From contig NC_014378.1 of NCBI RefSeq assembly GCF_000144695.1, forward strand, positions 1,152,781-1,216,780: a DNA stretch of 64,000 bases. The letters run 5' to 3'. Of this stretch, positions 53,452 through 60,881 are shown one piece after another (position 1 is the first letter of the stretch; the number at the start of each line of letters is the position of its first letter). This DNA comes from Acetohalobium arabaticum DSM 5501 (lineage in GTDB: Bacteria > Bacillota > Halanaerobiia > Halobacteroidales > Acetohalobiaceae). Made by a program: the position numbers and the translations under genes. A model generated the notes under the pieces. The model was not told the origin of the DNA. It saw only the letters and a program-made list of their open reading frames with translations, and searched no databases.

Positions 53452-53760
53452 TAAATTACAAGTGAATATTGGAGGTTGCAGTAGCTGAACCTCTACTGTG
53501 TAAAATATTCAGGGTGCTCGTTGTAGATAGAAGACACTAAATCTTCTAGTAAGCACTTATAGAGGTGCTTACACTTCTATCTTGAGCAATAAAAGTATCT
53601 CTGAGTCTAGCATCTATGCTAGATAGGAGTAGTGGCGTTGGACACACTGATTGGGTAACTTGCTTGATATTATGGGTAATTCCCATAAAAGCAAGCGACC
53701 ATGAAGCTCGGTAATTCATTACCGAATAAAGAAGTTGTAGGACAGAAGTTAATATTATGG
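53452..53760 (+). ncRNA. Putative highly structured non-coding RNA, about 300 nt
   Basis: No ORF with a ribosome site is present, but nearly every segment pairs: TGAATATT/AATATTCA (53463-53470, 53504-53511) enclosing GAGGTT/AACCTC (53472-53493) with a loop-3' pseudoknot CAGTA/TACTG (53479-53483, 53494-53498); TGCTC/GAGCA plus AGATAGAAG/CTTCTATCT (53515-53588) enclosing GTAAGCAC/GTGCTTAC; TCTAGCA/TGCTAGA (53606-53623); GCTTG/CAAGC with ATGGG/CCCAT (53662-53696); TCGGTAAT/ATTACCGA (53708-53725). It has its own promoter. I cannot match it to RNase P, tmRNA, SRP or 6S RNA. It might be a raiA-type or another known family, or new. Confidence 0.75.
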
Positions 53761-53793
53761 ATTTAAATTAATAGAACATTAATGATTTATTTT

Positions 53794-53838
53794 ACCCTTT
53801 TGACTATTTTAAAATAGTTAAAAGGGTATTATTATTGT
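53794..53838 (+). terminator. Long hairpin downstream of the structured RNA
   Basis: ACCCTTTTGACTATTTT (53794-53810) pairs with AAAATAGTTAAAAGGGT (53811-53827), one mismatch-type pair. The tail ATTATTATT is a weak U-tract. It probably ends the RNA transcript. Confidence 0.6.
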
Positions 53839-53872
53839 CAGTATGATTAAATTATCCATTCGGTATAATCCA

Positions 53873-53919
53873 CCTTTAATTTCAATACTCATAAAGTAGT
53901 ATTGAAATTAAAGGAGAGG
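53873..53919 (+). promoter_or_regulatory. cwlD: Hairpin that hides the cwlD ribosome site
   Basis: CCTTTAATTTCAATACT (53873-53889) is perfectly complementary to 53898-53914, whose end, AAAGG, is the first half of the cwlD Shine-Dalgarno AAAGGAGAGG (53910-53919). In an mRNA that starts upstream, the site would be half buried in a 17-pair stem. If the gene is read from a promoter within or after the left arm, the block would be absent. Confidence 0.6.
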
Positions 53920-53924
53920 CTAAT

Positions 53925-54653
53925 ATGTGGATAGTTATTAATCGCAAACTGTTATTATATATAGTTATTATTCTTTTGATTTTAACCTTTCAGTTAAAGG
54001 ATAGATATTTATCGTCATCTGTGGCTGTCAATCTAGATTTTCCTTTAAACAAGAAAGTGATTATGATTGATCCAGGCCATGGAGGAATAGATGGAGGGAC
54101 AAATAAACAGAAAGTTTTAGAGAAGAATATTAATTTAGCTATTGCATTAAAATTAAAGAAAGTATTGGACCACAGGAATGTTACTGTCAAGCTAACGCGA
54201 AAAGAGGATCAAGCACTGGATCACTTAAATAATCATTCCAGTAGCCGCCATTTAAGAGATCTATGGGCTAGAGTAGAGATGATTAATCAAGAAAAAATTG
54301 ATCTATTTATTAGTCTTCATGTTAATGCTGGGGTCTCCTATTTAAGAGGACCCAAAATTTTTTATAAAGCTGATAATAAAAGGTTGGCTTATTTATTACA
54401 GAATAAGTTAAATAACCTGGAGTATAAAGATATCAAGCATCCTACTAATACCCCTTTGGCAGCTGATTACTTTGTTTTAAACCATGCTAAACCGCCGGGA
54501 GTGATAGTGGAAGTAGGCTATATTACTAATCCAGTGGATTATAGGTTGCTACAGCAGGATGATTATCAGTGGGTAATGGCTAGAACTTTAGCTGCAGGAA
54601 TAGAGGAGTATTTTTCTAGTTTTTCTTTTTATCTGGAAAAAATTAGAGACTAA
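53925..54653 (+). CDS. cwlD: N-acetylmuramoyl-L-alanine amidase, CwlD type
   Basis: A 242-residue protein with an N-terminal membrane anchor (LLLYIVIILLILTFQL) and an Amidase_3 domain: MIDPGHGGIDGG (zinc His), the glutamate in EKNINLAIALKLK, FISLHVNAG (zinc His) and VIVEVGYITNP (catalytic Glu). Single-anchor Amidase_3 proteins of this length are typically CwlD, which removes peptide side chains to make muramic delta-lactam in the spore cortex, needed for germination. It is monocistronic with a strong terminator. Confidence 0.9.
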   Translation: MWIVINRKLLLYIVIILLILTFQLKDRYLSSSVAVNLDFPLNKKVIMIDPGHGGIDGGTNKQKVLEKNINLAIALKLKKVLDHRNVTVKLTRKEDQALDHLNNHSSSRHLRDLWARVEMINQEKIDLFISLHVNAGVSYLRGPKIFYKADNKRLAYLLQNKLNNLEYKDIKHPTNTPLAADYFVLNHAKPPGVIVEVGYITNPVDYRLLQQDDYQWVMARTLAAGIEEYFSSFSFYLEKIRD

Positions 54654-54661
54654 AGTTGATT

Positions 54662-54706
54662 AAATCAAAAAGACATCCTAATTTTAGGATGTCTTTTTGA
54701 TTTTTA
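54662..54706 (+). terminator. Terminator of cwlD
   Basis: An 18-20 base perfect stem, AAATCAAAAAGACATCCTAA with its complement, followed by T-rich sequence. Confidence 0.92.
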
Positions 54707-54768
54707 ATGCAGGTATGGTATAGTACAAATAAGTTAAAGGGAAATTTTTAAAAACTTGGCTTTAAAAA

Positions 54769-54793
54769 TGAACTTTTTTAAAGTTTTTACGTC
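54769..54793 (+). promoter_or_regulatory. Probable ECF-sigma-dependent (autoregulatory) promoter
   Basis: TGAACT (54769-54774), 15 bases, CGTC (54790-54793) has the form of extracytoplasmic-function sigma promoters (TGAAC and CGT elements). It lies 38 bases before the gene of an ECF sigma factor, which often transcribes its own operon. Confidence 0.65.
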
Positions 54794-54830
54794 ATATATA
54801 GTGGAAAGGGTAATTTAGGGGAGTGGAATA

Positions 54831-55409
54831 ATGGATAAAGAAGATAAAAGATTAATTGCGGATTGTAAAAAAGGAAATAATAAAGCTTTTAGATTATTAA
54901 TTAATAAGTATAAACAGGACTGTCTTAATGCAGCTTATCAATTAGTTAGTGATAAAGAGTTAGCTGAGGATATAGCACAGGAGGCTTTTGTTAGAATTTA
55001 TAAATCAATTGATAATTTTCGAGGAGATTCTAGCTTTTTTACTTGGGTATATCAGATTATTCTTAATCTCTGCCGGGATCATTTCAGAAAACAGCCTAAG
55101 GAGAATCCTGTTTCATTAGAAGATTCGGCCTTAGAAAGTATTTTACGAAAAGAGATTCCGGATTCTGATGATGTGCCAGAAAACCATCTAGAAAAGCAGG
55201 AACTACAGCGAATAATAAAGGAGTCACTGACTGAGTTATCTTTCAAGCATCGTCAGGTGATTGTTTTGCGGGACCTACAGGGCTTTACATATAAAAGAAT
55301 TGCTGAAATTCTGGAAATTCCCTTAGGAACAGTAAAGTCAAGGTTGAATACAGCAAGAAATAGACTTCAGAAGAAGTTAGCTGTTGCTAAACGGAAGTAT
55401 ATAAAGTGA
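54831..55409 (+). CDS. ECF-type RNA polymerase sigma factor
   Basis: A 192-residue sigma-70 protein with regions 2 (LAEDIAQEAFVRIYKSIDNFRGDSSFFTWVYQI) and 4 (LSFKHRQVIVLRDLQGFTYKRIAEILEIPLGTVKSRL) only, as in RpoE/SigW-like ECF factors. It should direct polymerase to envelope-stress genes, including its own operon through the TGAACT/CGTC promoter. The next gene encodes a zinc-type anti-sigma factor, and lipid/envelope genes follow. Confidence 0.92.
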   Translation: MDKEDKRLIADCKKGNNKAFRLLINKYKQDCLNAAYQLVSDKELAEDIAQEAFVRIYKSIDNFRGDSSFFTWVYQIILNLCRDHFRKQPKENPVSLEDSALESILRKEIPDSDDVPENHLEKQELQRIIKESLTELSFKHRQVIVLRDLQGFTYKRIAEILEIPLGTVKSRLNTARNRLQKKLAVAKRKYIK

Positions 55410-55440
55410 GATATTAGTTAGAATTAGGAGGAAGATAGTT

Positions 55441-56001
55441 ATGGAGTGTAAGAAAGTCCAGCAGACTTTATCGGCTTATTTAGACCAAGAAATTTCTGAT
55501 TTTGAAACAAAGAAGATTGAACGCCATTTAGATCAATGCGAGAAATGTAGTTTGGATTATCAGGCTCTACAAGAGACAGTAGATAAACTGGATTACTATC
55601 CACAAATAGAGGCTGATGATGGATTTACTGAGGAAATAATGGATAAAATTGAAGAGGAAAAAAGTTTATCTAATCTTGTTTTTGAGGACTGGTTAAGTAA
55701 GTTTATTCTGTCTCATAAATTGGTCATTACAGTTATTGCTTTATTTCTACTGTTATGTATTATTTTAGTATTTACTATTATCAATAGATCATCTGTATTT
55801 ATTGTAGGAAATGTTTTTTATCATCTTTTTAGCAGTTCTTATTTTGTTAGTGATAACTTAGTTACAGTTTATCCTAAGTTATTACTTTATTTAGAAGGAG
55901 CCTTTCTAATTAGTTTAATTGGGTTTATATTCATGTTAAAGCAGGTTAAAGAATGGGATAAGTTTAGTGATTTAAATAATAAACTTAATGAGGAGAATTG
56001 A
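55441..56001 (+). CDS. Anti-sigma factor with zinc-finger (HC2) domain
   Basis: A 186-residue protein whose N-terminus has the ZAS motif in HLDQCEKCSLDY (HxxxCxxC, about residues 29-36) and which then crosses the membrane twice (about residues 95-120 and 155-175). Such proteins hold the ECF sigma factor at the membrane until stress. Ribosome site TTAGGAGGAAGATAGTT. The gene is 31 bases after the sigma gene and three bases before the next start. Confidence 0.87.
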   Translation: MECKKVQQTLSAYLDQEISDFETKKIERHLDQCEKCSLDYQALQETVDKLDYYPQIEADDGFTEEIMDKIEEEKSLSNLVFEDWLSKFILSHKLVITVIALFLLLCIILVFTIINRSSVFIVGNVFYHLFSSSYFVSDNLVTVYPKLLLYLEGAFLISLIGFIFMLKQVKEWDKFSDLNNKLNEEN

Positions 56002-56003
56002 GG

Positions 56004-56855
56004 ATGTTAGATTACAGGCAGAATAATTTTATTAATATATATATTATTATTTTAATTACTATTCTAATATTATTTACCAATTATAATATTGGTTTGGCTA
56101 ATACAGATATGAAGAATTTGATTAAACACGGAAGTGTAAGTATTACCTCTGATCAAGTAGTAGAGAATGTGATTGTAGTTGGCGGCAGAGTTAGTATTGC
56201 TGGTACAGTTAAAGAAGATGTAGTAGTTTTAGGCGGTAATTTAGAAGTTAAGTCTTCAGCTGTAATTGGAGGTAATATTGGAGTTGTTGGTGGAAAGATA
56301 GACCAATCATCGCAGGCTGTAGTAACTGAAAATATATTTAATTTAGAATTATCTCCAGCGGATTTTGATATTTTATTAGTAGGAATACTTATTTTTTTAA
56401 GTTTTATGTTTGTTAAGTATTTAGTTGCAATTGTATTATTACTAACGGCTATTCTATTAAACCTTTTCTTGCCCGGTCAGATACAGGAGATGGCTCGTGT
56501 GATTAATGAAGAATCGTTTAAAGTTACCCTTTTAGGAATCTTTGGCACTATTTTATTTGGGCTATTGATTATTATTTCTGCAATTACAATAATTGGTTCT
56601 CCAATTAGTATATTAATTTTGGGTTTGGTTTTGATTGGAATGATTGTTGGTTTTAATGGATTAGCTTATTTGATTGGTGATCAATTATCTCGGATACTTG
56701 CTATAAAAGTTAATAAGGATTTGACTATAGGAATTTTGGGAATCTGTAATTTGATTCTAGTATGGTTTATTCCTATTATCGGAAGCTTGTTATTCTTATT
56801 ATTCTGTACATTAGGGTTTGGAGCTATAATCTTTAAAATACTGCCGTTAGAGTAA
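56004..56855 (+). CDS. Membrane protein with N-terminal bactofilin-like repeats
   Basis: A 283-residue protein: an N-terminal membrane segment or signal, then short Gly/Val repeats (VVGGRVSIAGTVKEDVVVLGGNLEVKSSAV...) of the polymer-forming bactofilin type (about 55-115), and finally four to five membrane segments. This combination is common next to ECF sigma factors but its function is unknown. The start ATG 56004 is two bases after the anti-sigma stop, with GAGGAG upstream. Confidence 0.7.
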   Translation: MLDYRQNNFINIYIIILITILILFTNYNIGLANTDMKNLIKHGSVSITSDQVVENVIVVGGRVSIAGTVKEDVVVLGGNLEVKSSAVIGGNIGVVGGKIDQSSQAVVTENIFNLELSPADFDILLVGILIFLSFMFVKYLVAIVLLLTAILLNLFLPGQIQEMARVINEESFKVTLLGIFGTILFGLLIIISAITIIGSPISILILGLVLIGMIVGFNGLAYLIGDQLSRILAIKVNKDLTIGILGICNLILVWFIPIIGSLLFLLFCTLGFGAIIFKILPLE

Positions 56856-56877
56856 AGGTTGGAATGGAGTGAAAGTA

Positions 56878-57924
56878 ATGGATAGGAAGATAAAAAAGGG
56901 CTTAATTTTTTTCTATATTGTAAGTCTAGTAGTAATTGGAGGTATCATTTATTATACTGCTAATATTGAAACTTGGCACCAGATTCTTAGATTGAAATTG
57001 GAGTATCTGGTTTTAACATTATTATTAACAGTTGTTATGTGGTTACTTGATTTTATGAGGATTAAGGAATTAGCTAAAGGAATTGGAGAAAATATTTCTT
57101 TACCTTTAGGATTAAAGCTGGTTTGGACTAATTTATTCTTGGCAGCAGTGACACCTTTTCAAACTGGCGGTGGACCGATGCAGGTCTATTTGATGTATCG
57201 TAAGAATAAGCTTAAGGTTCCTAAAGGGATTGTTATTACTTCTATGAAGTTTATGATTGGTCTATTATTTTTTGCTGTAGTTAGTCCGATGGTTATAGTT
57301 TTATATCCTAATTTATTGCCGGAAAATAAGTTTAAGTATATATTTTATTACATAGTCTTTTTCTTTGCTATAACAGGGATTATTTATCTATTGATTGTTT
57401 TCTTTCCTAAAAAAGTAAAGAAAGCGTTATATTCAATAGCAGATTTTTTGGCTGGATTTAGCTTTATTAATTCTAAATATACAGATAAGTTATTGAAGTT
57501 TGGAATACGGAATATAAATGAATTTAATAATAGTTTGAAGGTATATTTAACAGAAAGTAGGAAAAACTTATTGTTAAGTATTCTTTATACTATACTTTTT
57601 TTAGTAGTTCAGTTCAGTATTCCTATTCTACTAATTAGAGCTTTAGGATTTAATGTTTCTAGTGTGAAGATTATTCTTAATCAGATAATTTTAACTACAT
57701 TAATGTATTTTACTCCTACTCCTGGAGGCAGTGGAATAGCTGAAGGCGGATTTATGGTGTTATTTTTACAGTATGTTCCTAAATATTCGATTGGAATCTT
57801 AATCTTGTTATGGAGATTTTTTGTAGTTTATCTAGGAGTGATATTTGGGCTTTATATTTTTATTAAGGTTTTAGGAGAGGTAACATTAAGTAAGATTATG
57901 AATATAGAAACAGAAGGGAGTTAA
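56878..57924 (+). CDS. UPF0104/LPG-synthase-type flippase membrane protein
   Basis: A 348-residue polytopic protein (about eight segments) with the UPF0104/AglD-type features VWTNLFLAAVTPFQTGGGPMQVYLMYR (about 80-105) and YFTPTPGGSGIAEGGF (about 280). These resemble the membrane part of lysylphosphatidylglycerol synthase/flippase (MprF) without its catalytic domain. Followed directly by a glycosyltransferase, it may move or make a glycolipid. The start ATG 56878 has GGAG nine bases upstream. Confidence 0.82.
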   Translation: MDRKIKKGLIFFYIVSLVVIGGIIYYTANIETWHQILRLKLEYLVLTLLLTVVMWLLDFMRIKELAKGIGENISLPLGLKLVWTNLFLAAVTPFQTGGGPMQVYLMYRKNKLKVPKGIVITSMKFMIGLLFFAVVSPMVIVLYPNLLPENKFKYIFYYIVFFFAITGIIYLLIVFFPKKVKKALYSIADFLAGFSFINSKYTDKLLKFGIRNINEFNNSLKVYLTESRKNLLLSILYTILFLVVQFSIPILLIRALGFNVSSVKIILNQIILTTLMYFTPTPGGSGIAEGGFMVLFLQYVPKYSIGILILLWRFFVVYLGVIFGLYIFIKVLGEVTLSKIMNIETEGS

Positions 57925-57930
57925 TCAAAG

Positions 57931-59148
57931 ATGCATATAGCAATGTTTACTAATAATTATAAGCCTTTTGTAGGCGGAGTTCCGATATCTATTGATCTCT
58001 TTGCTAGAGAATTTAGGAAATTAGGCCATAAAGTAAGTATCTTTGCTCCTGAATATAATGAAGAAGTTGAAGAGGAAGAAGAGAATACTTTTCGGGTTCC
58101 TTCTTTAAAAATGATTAAGTATGGAGATAGCTGTTTTCCTATTCCTATATCCGGATTGAGTGATTTTAAAAAGAATTTTGGAGATTTTGATATAGATATT
58201 ATTCACTGTCATCATCCTTTCTTTTTAGGTAGGGTAGGCCAGAAGTTAGGAAATAAACATGATATACCGGTAGTATATACTTATCATACCCGTTTTAAGG
58301 AATATTTCATCCATCTTCCAGCAGGAGTGCGTCAGGTTTGTCAAGTAGCTATAGATAAGCTTCTTAAAGATTTCTGTAACCGGTCAGACTTAATCTTTAC
58401 GCCGACTGATGGAATGACTGAATATTTGATTAATAAAGAAGTTCAGAGTAAGATTAAAGTTATTCCAACTGGAATTAATATAGATAATTATAAGAAGTAT
58501 GAAGACGGAAAAAATGAAGATTATCGTAAACAGTTAGGCCTTAAGCCGGATGAAAATATTTTATTGTTTGTAAGTAGATTATCGACAGAAAAGAATATTG
58601 GATTTTTATTTGAATCTCTACAGCCGCTTTTAAGGTCTAATGAGGATAATAAGACTAAGTTATTGATGGTAGGCGATGGGCCTCAAAAAGAAGAATTAAT
58701 GCAGAAAACTAAGAATCTAAATATAGATGAACAGGTTAAGTTTTTAGGTAAGAAGGACCGGGAAGAACTGATTAGAATATATAAATTGGCTGATATATTT
58801 GTATTTTCTTCATTATCGGAGACTCAGGGAATTGTAATTATAGAAGCCTTAGCCGGAAAAACTCCGGTAGTAGCTTTAAATGGTACCGGAGTTAAGGATA
58901 TTTTAACTGACGGTAGAGATGGATTTTTATTGGAAATAGGAGATAAAGATGGTTTTCGCAATAGGATATTAAAATTATTAAATAATGATGAACTGTATAA
59001 TAATATGAGTGAGGAAGCCTGGAAGAAGGCAAACCAATATAGTATTAATACATTAGCTAAAAAAGTATTAAGCCATTATCGGAGCTTATGTAATGGGGCG
59101 AAAACAAATGATTATAAATCTGAAGTTGCTGCAGGAAGAGAGAGATAA
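57931..59148 (+). CDS. GT4 family glycosyltransferase
   Basis: A 405-residue GT-B fold glycosyltransferase. The N-terminal MFTNNYKPFVGGVPISI, the acceptor-side HCHHPFFLG and YTYHTRFKEY, VIPTGINIDNY, LFVSRLSTEKNIG and the donor-binding SSLSETQGIVIIEALAGKTPVV are GT4 features. The pattern resembles diacylglycerol glucosyltransferases, which fits the flippase-like neighbour and an envelope-stress operon. The acceptor is inferred from context. The C-terminus, about 20 residues, is charged and variable. Confidence 0.85.
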   Translation: MHIAMFTNNYKPFVGGVPISIDLFAREFRKLGHKVSIFAPEYNEEVEEEEENTFRVPSLKMIKYGDSCFPIPISGLSDFKKNFGDFDIDIIHCHHPFFLGRVGQKLGNKHDIPVVYTYHTRFKEYFIHLPAGVRQVCQVAIDKLLKDFCNRSDLIFTPTDGMTEYLINKEVQSKIKVIPTGINIDNYKKYEDGKNEDYRKQLGLKPDENILLFVSRLSTEKNIGFLFESLQPLLRSNEDNKTKLLMVGDGPQKEELMQKTKNLNIDEQVKFLGKKDREELIRIYKLADIFVFSSLSETQGIVIIEALAGKTPVVALNGTGVKDILTDGRDGFLLEIGDKDGFRNRILKLLNNDELYNNMSEEAWKKANQYSINTLAKKVLSHYRSLCNGAKTNDYKSEVAAGRER

Positions 59149-59186
59149 AAAATATAGCTTTGAATGGAAATTAGGAGGATATTTTT

Positions 59187-59768
59187 ATGCCTCGGAATAT
59201 GAATTTAACTATAGGGATTGCAATTATTGCTTTAATTATTGGCGCGTTGAGCGGAGCTTACTATTCTAAGGTATTGGATGGAGAAATTGATGTTGAAGAT
59301 CAGGAATTACAGGAAGAGTATTTTTATCCTGTCTATGGAGCGGACCGACAGGCAGAAAAGACTATAGTAAATTTTTATATTAAGTTATCTGAGGATTTAA
59401 CTTTGAAAGAAAAGTTAAAAATTATTGCTGATAAGTTATCTCGATTTAAATTTGATCATCTACCGATTGAAGTTGTAAAGATTAAAAAGAATAAGCAGGA
59501 TATAGCAATAATAAATTTATGTGAGCATGAATGGAATCGTAGTCAGGATGGATCAGATGAATTGAGAGGAATAAGCTGGCGGTCCCATTATTTTCAGGGA
59601 TCAGCTGGAGGAATGATTACTTCAGAAACATTGATTAGAACATTTTTGCAGAGAGATTATAATGGAGATTGGGTTGATGGCGTGAAGTTCCTCTATGAAG
59701 GTAGAGAAATTACCCAGGAAATGACTCAACATATTCACCTGTCTGGAATTAAAGATAGAAAAGAATAA
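59187..59768 (+). CDS. Membrane-anchored protein of unknown function, possibly GerMN-like
   Basis: A 193-residue protein with one N-terminal membrane anchor (LTIGIAIIALIIGALSGAYY) and an exported domain. The segment FQGSAGGMITSETLIRTFLQRDYNGDWVDGVKFLYEGREI resembles the end of GerMN/sporulation-type domains, but the match is loose. It follows the glycosyltransferase by 38 bases with its own AGGAGG and appears to be the last gene of the ECF operon. Confidence 0.5.
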   Translation: MPRNMNLTIGIAIIALIIGALSGAYYSKVLDGEIDVEDQELQEEYFYPVYGADRQAEKTIVNFYIKLSEDLTLKEKLKIIADKLSRFKFDHLPIEVVKIKKNKQDIAIINLCEHEWNRSQDGSDELRGISWRSHYFQGSAGGMITSETLIRTFLQRDYNGDWVDGVKFLYEGREITQEMTQHIHLSGIKDRKE

Positions 59769-59911
59769 ATCAACATACAAGACATTTAATAACAGGGTTA
59801 GCTAGCATTTTAAAGATTATAAAGAATTAAAATAAATAACTGAGTATTTAGATTCGGCAAATTACTAAAACTAAATATAGAGCTATAATCGAAAAGCTGA
59901 GAGGAGAGATA

Positions 59912-60070
59912 ATGGTTTATCTGCGTGAACCGGGTTATTTCGGTCATAGAGGGAATCTCAGAGTCTATCAACCTAAATGTATCTACTGTGAAGAGAGTAT
60001 TTATAGTAACGAACGGATTCTCTGGACAGATTATGGATTGGCTCATCGAGACTGTTTTTTAGAAATTTAA
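59912..60070 (+). CDS. 52-residue protein with a Cys/His metal motif
   Basis: ATG 59912 follows GAGAGGAGAGATA. The product has CIYC near residue 24 and HRDC near residue 46, i.e. CxxC...HxxC, a probable single zinc-binding knuckle, in MVYLREPGYFGHRGNLRVYQ followed by PKCIYCEESIYSNERILWTD and YGLAHRDCFLEI. A strong terminator follows directly. I do not know the family. The overlapping minus-strand frame lacks a ribosome site and such a pattern. Confidence 0.65.
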   Translation: MVYLREPGYFGHRGNLRVYQPKCIYCEESIYSNERILWTDYGLAHRDCFLEI

Positions 60071-60078
60071 AGTAATGG

Positions 60079-60115
60079 CCCCAGTATCTTAAAATTTAAG
60101 ATACTGGGGTTAAAA
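60079..60115. terminator. Terminator between the small Cys protein gene and the XRE-cupin gene
   Basis: A 15-base perfect stem, CCCCAGTATCTTAAA and its complement with a one-base centre, serves two convergent genes. Confidence 0.9.
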
Positions 60116-60126
60116 TTATTAACTGA

Positions 60127-60681
60127 TTATACAGGATAATAAACGAGTACATAGGCCTTAACTATTGATTCTGTATTATTACAATAAGTATGGGATTTAT
60201 CAGCCGGGAAATGTATTGTGCTTTCAGTCGGTACTTGATAGGTTTGGCCAGCAATTATTAATTCTAATGTACCTTTAGAAACAATAATATATTCTTCTAC
60301 TCCAGGAAAGTGCGCTTCAGCCTGGTGATTATGATTCGGTTTAAGCTCTATATTGTAGATTTCAAATCTCTTTTTCTGTTCAAAAGAGAATAATGGATAG
60401 ACTAGATAGTTACTGTCATCTTCAATTAATGGTTTGGTATCTGCTGGTGAGACTATAGATACTTCGGATGATTCTTCTTCAATAAAAGTAGAGAAAGATA
60501 CATTAAGTCCTTTAGCAATCTTCCATAAAGTCTTAACGGTAGGGTTTGAGGTGCCTCGTTCAATCTGTCCTAACATCGACTTACTAACTTCTGTAACTTC
60601 TTCTAATTTACTGAGGCTATAGCCTTTCTTTTTTCTGATTTGGTGTAATTTAGTACCAATATTAAGATCTATATCTTCCAT
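60127..60681 (-). CDS. XRE-family regulator with cupin domain
   Basis: A 184-residue protein: an N-terminal XRE helix-turn-helix (IGTKLHQIRKKKGYSLSKLEEVTEVSKSMLGQIERGTSNPTVKTLWKIAKGL, about 8-60) and a C-terminal cupin (EAHFPGVEEYIIVSKGTLEL ... PADKSHTYCN). It is divergent from azlCD, and this regulator type often controls adjacent amino-acid transport genes. The ribosome site is AGGAGGAATCTAGTTTT. Its promoter, TTGACA-N17-TACACT, is at 60764-60736 on the minus strand. Confidence 0.88.
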   Translation of the reverse strand: MEDIDLNIGTKLHQIRKKKGYSLSKLEEVTEVSKSMLGQIERGTSNPTVKTLWKIAKGLNVSFSTFIEEESSEVSIVSPADTKPLIEDDSNYLVYPLFSFEQKKRFEIYNIELKPNHNHQAEAHFPGVEEYIIVSKGTLELIIAGQTYQVPTESTIHFPADKSHTYCNNTESIVKAYVLVYYPV

Positions 60682-60735
60682 AAAACTAGATTCCTCCTAA
60701 TTGAAAATATAATATAACATTTATTTATTTACTAT

Positions 60736-60860
60736 AGTGTAACAATAATAAAGTAAGGTGTCAATTTAGATTTATCTGGAAGTTGCTGTTGTATTTCATA
60801 ATAGGCTATGATACAATATAAAGCACAAAGATATGTTATAACGTTCAAACATATATTATT
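60736..60860. promoter_or_regulatory. Divergent promoter region of the XRE-cupin gene and azlCD
   Basis: Minus strand: TTGACA (60764-60759), 17 bases, TACACT (60741-60736). Plus strand: TTGTAT (60789-60794), 17 bases, TACAAT (60812-60817). Downstream of the plus start lies the inverted repeat ATGTT-N10-AACAT (near 60832-60851), a possible site for the XRE-cupin regulator. Confidence 0.55.
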
Positions 60861-60881
60861 AAAAGAGAGGTGTTTAGTTGT

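Noticed and set aside
53452-53760. tmRNA, RNase P or 6S RNA
   Set aside because: No tRNA-like ends or tag frame, no GAGGAAAGTCC-type conserved core, and a multi-hairpin rather than a single long bubble structure.
59810-60046. 78-residue minus-strand frame
   Set aside because: It is antisense to the 52-residue Cys/His gene, which has a good ribosome site and terminator; the minus frame has neither.
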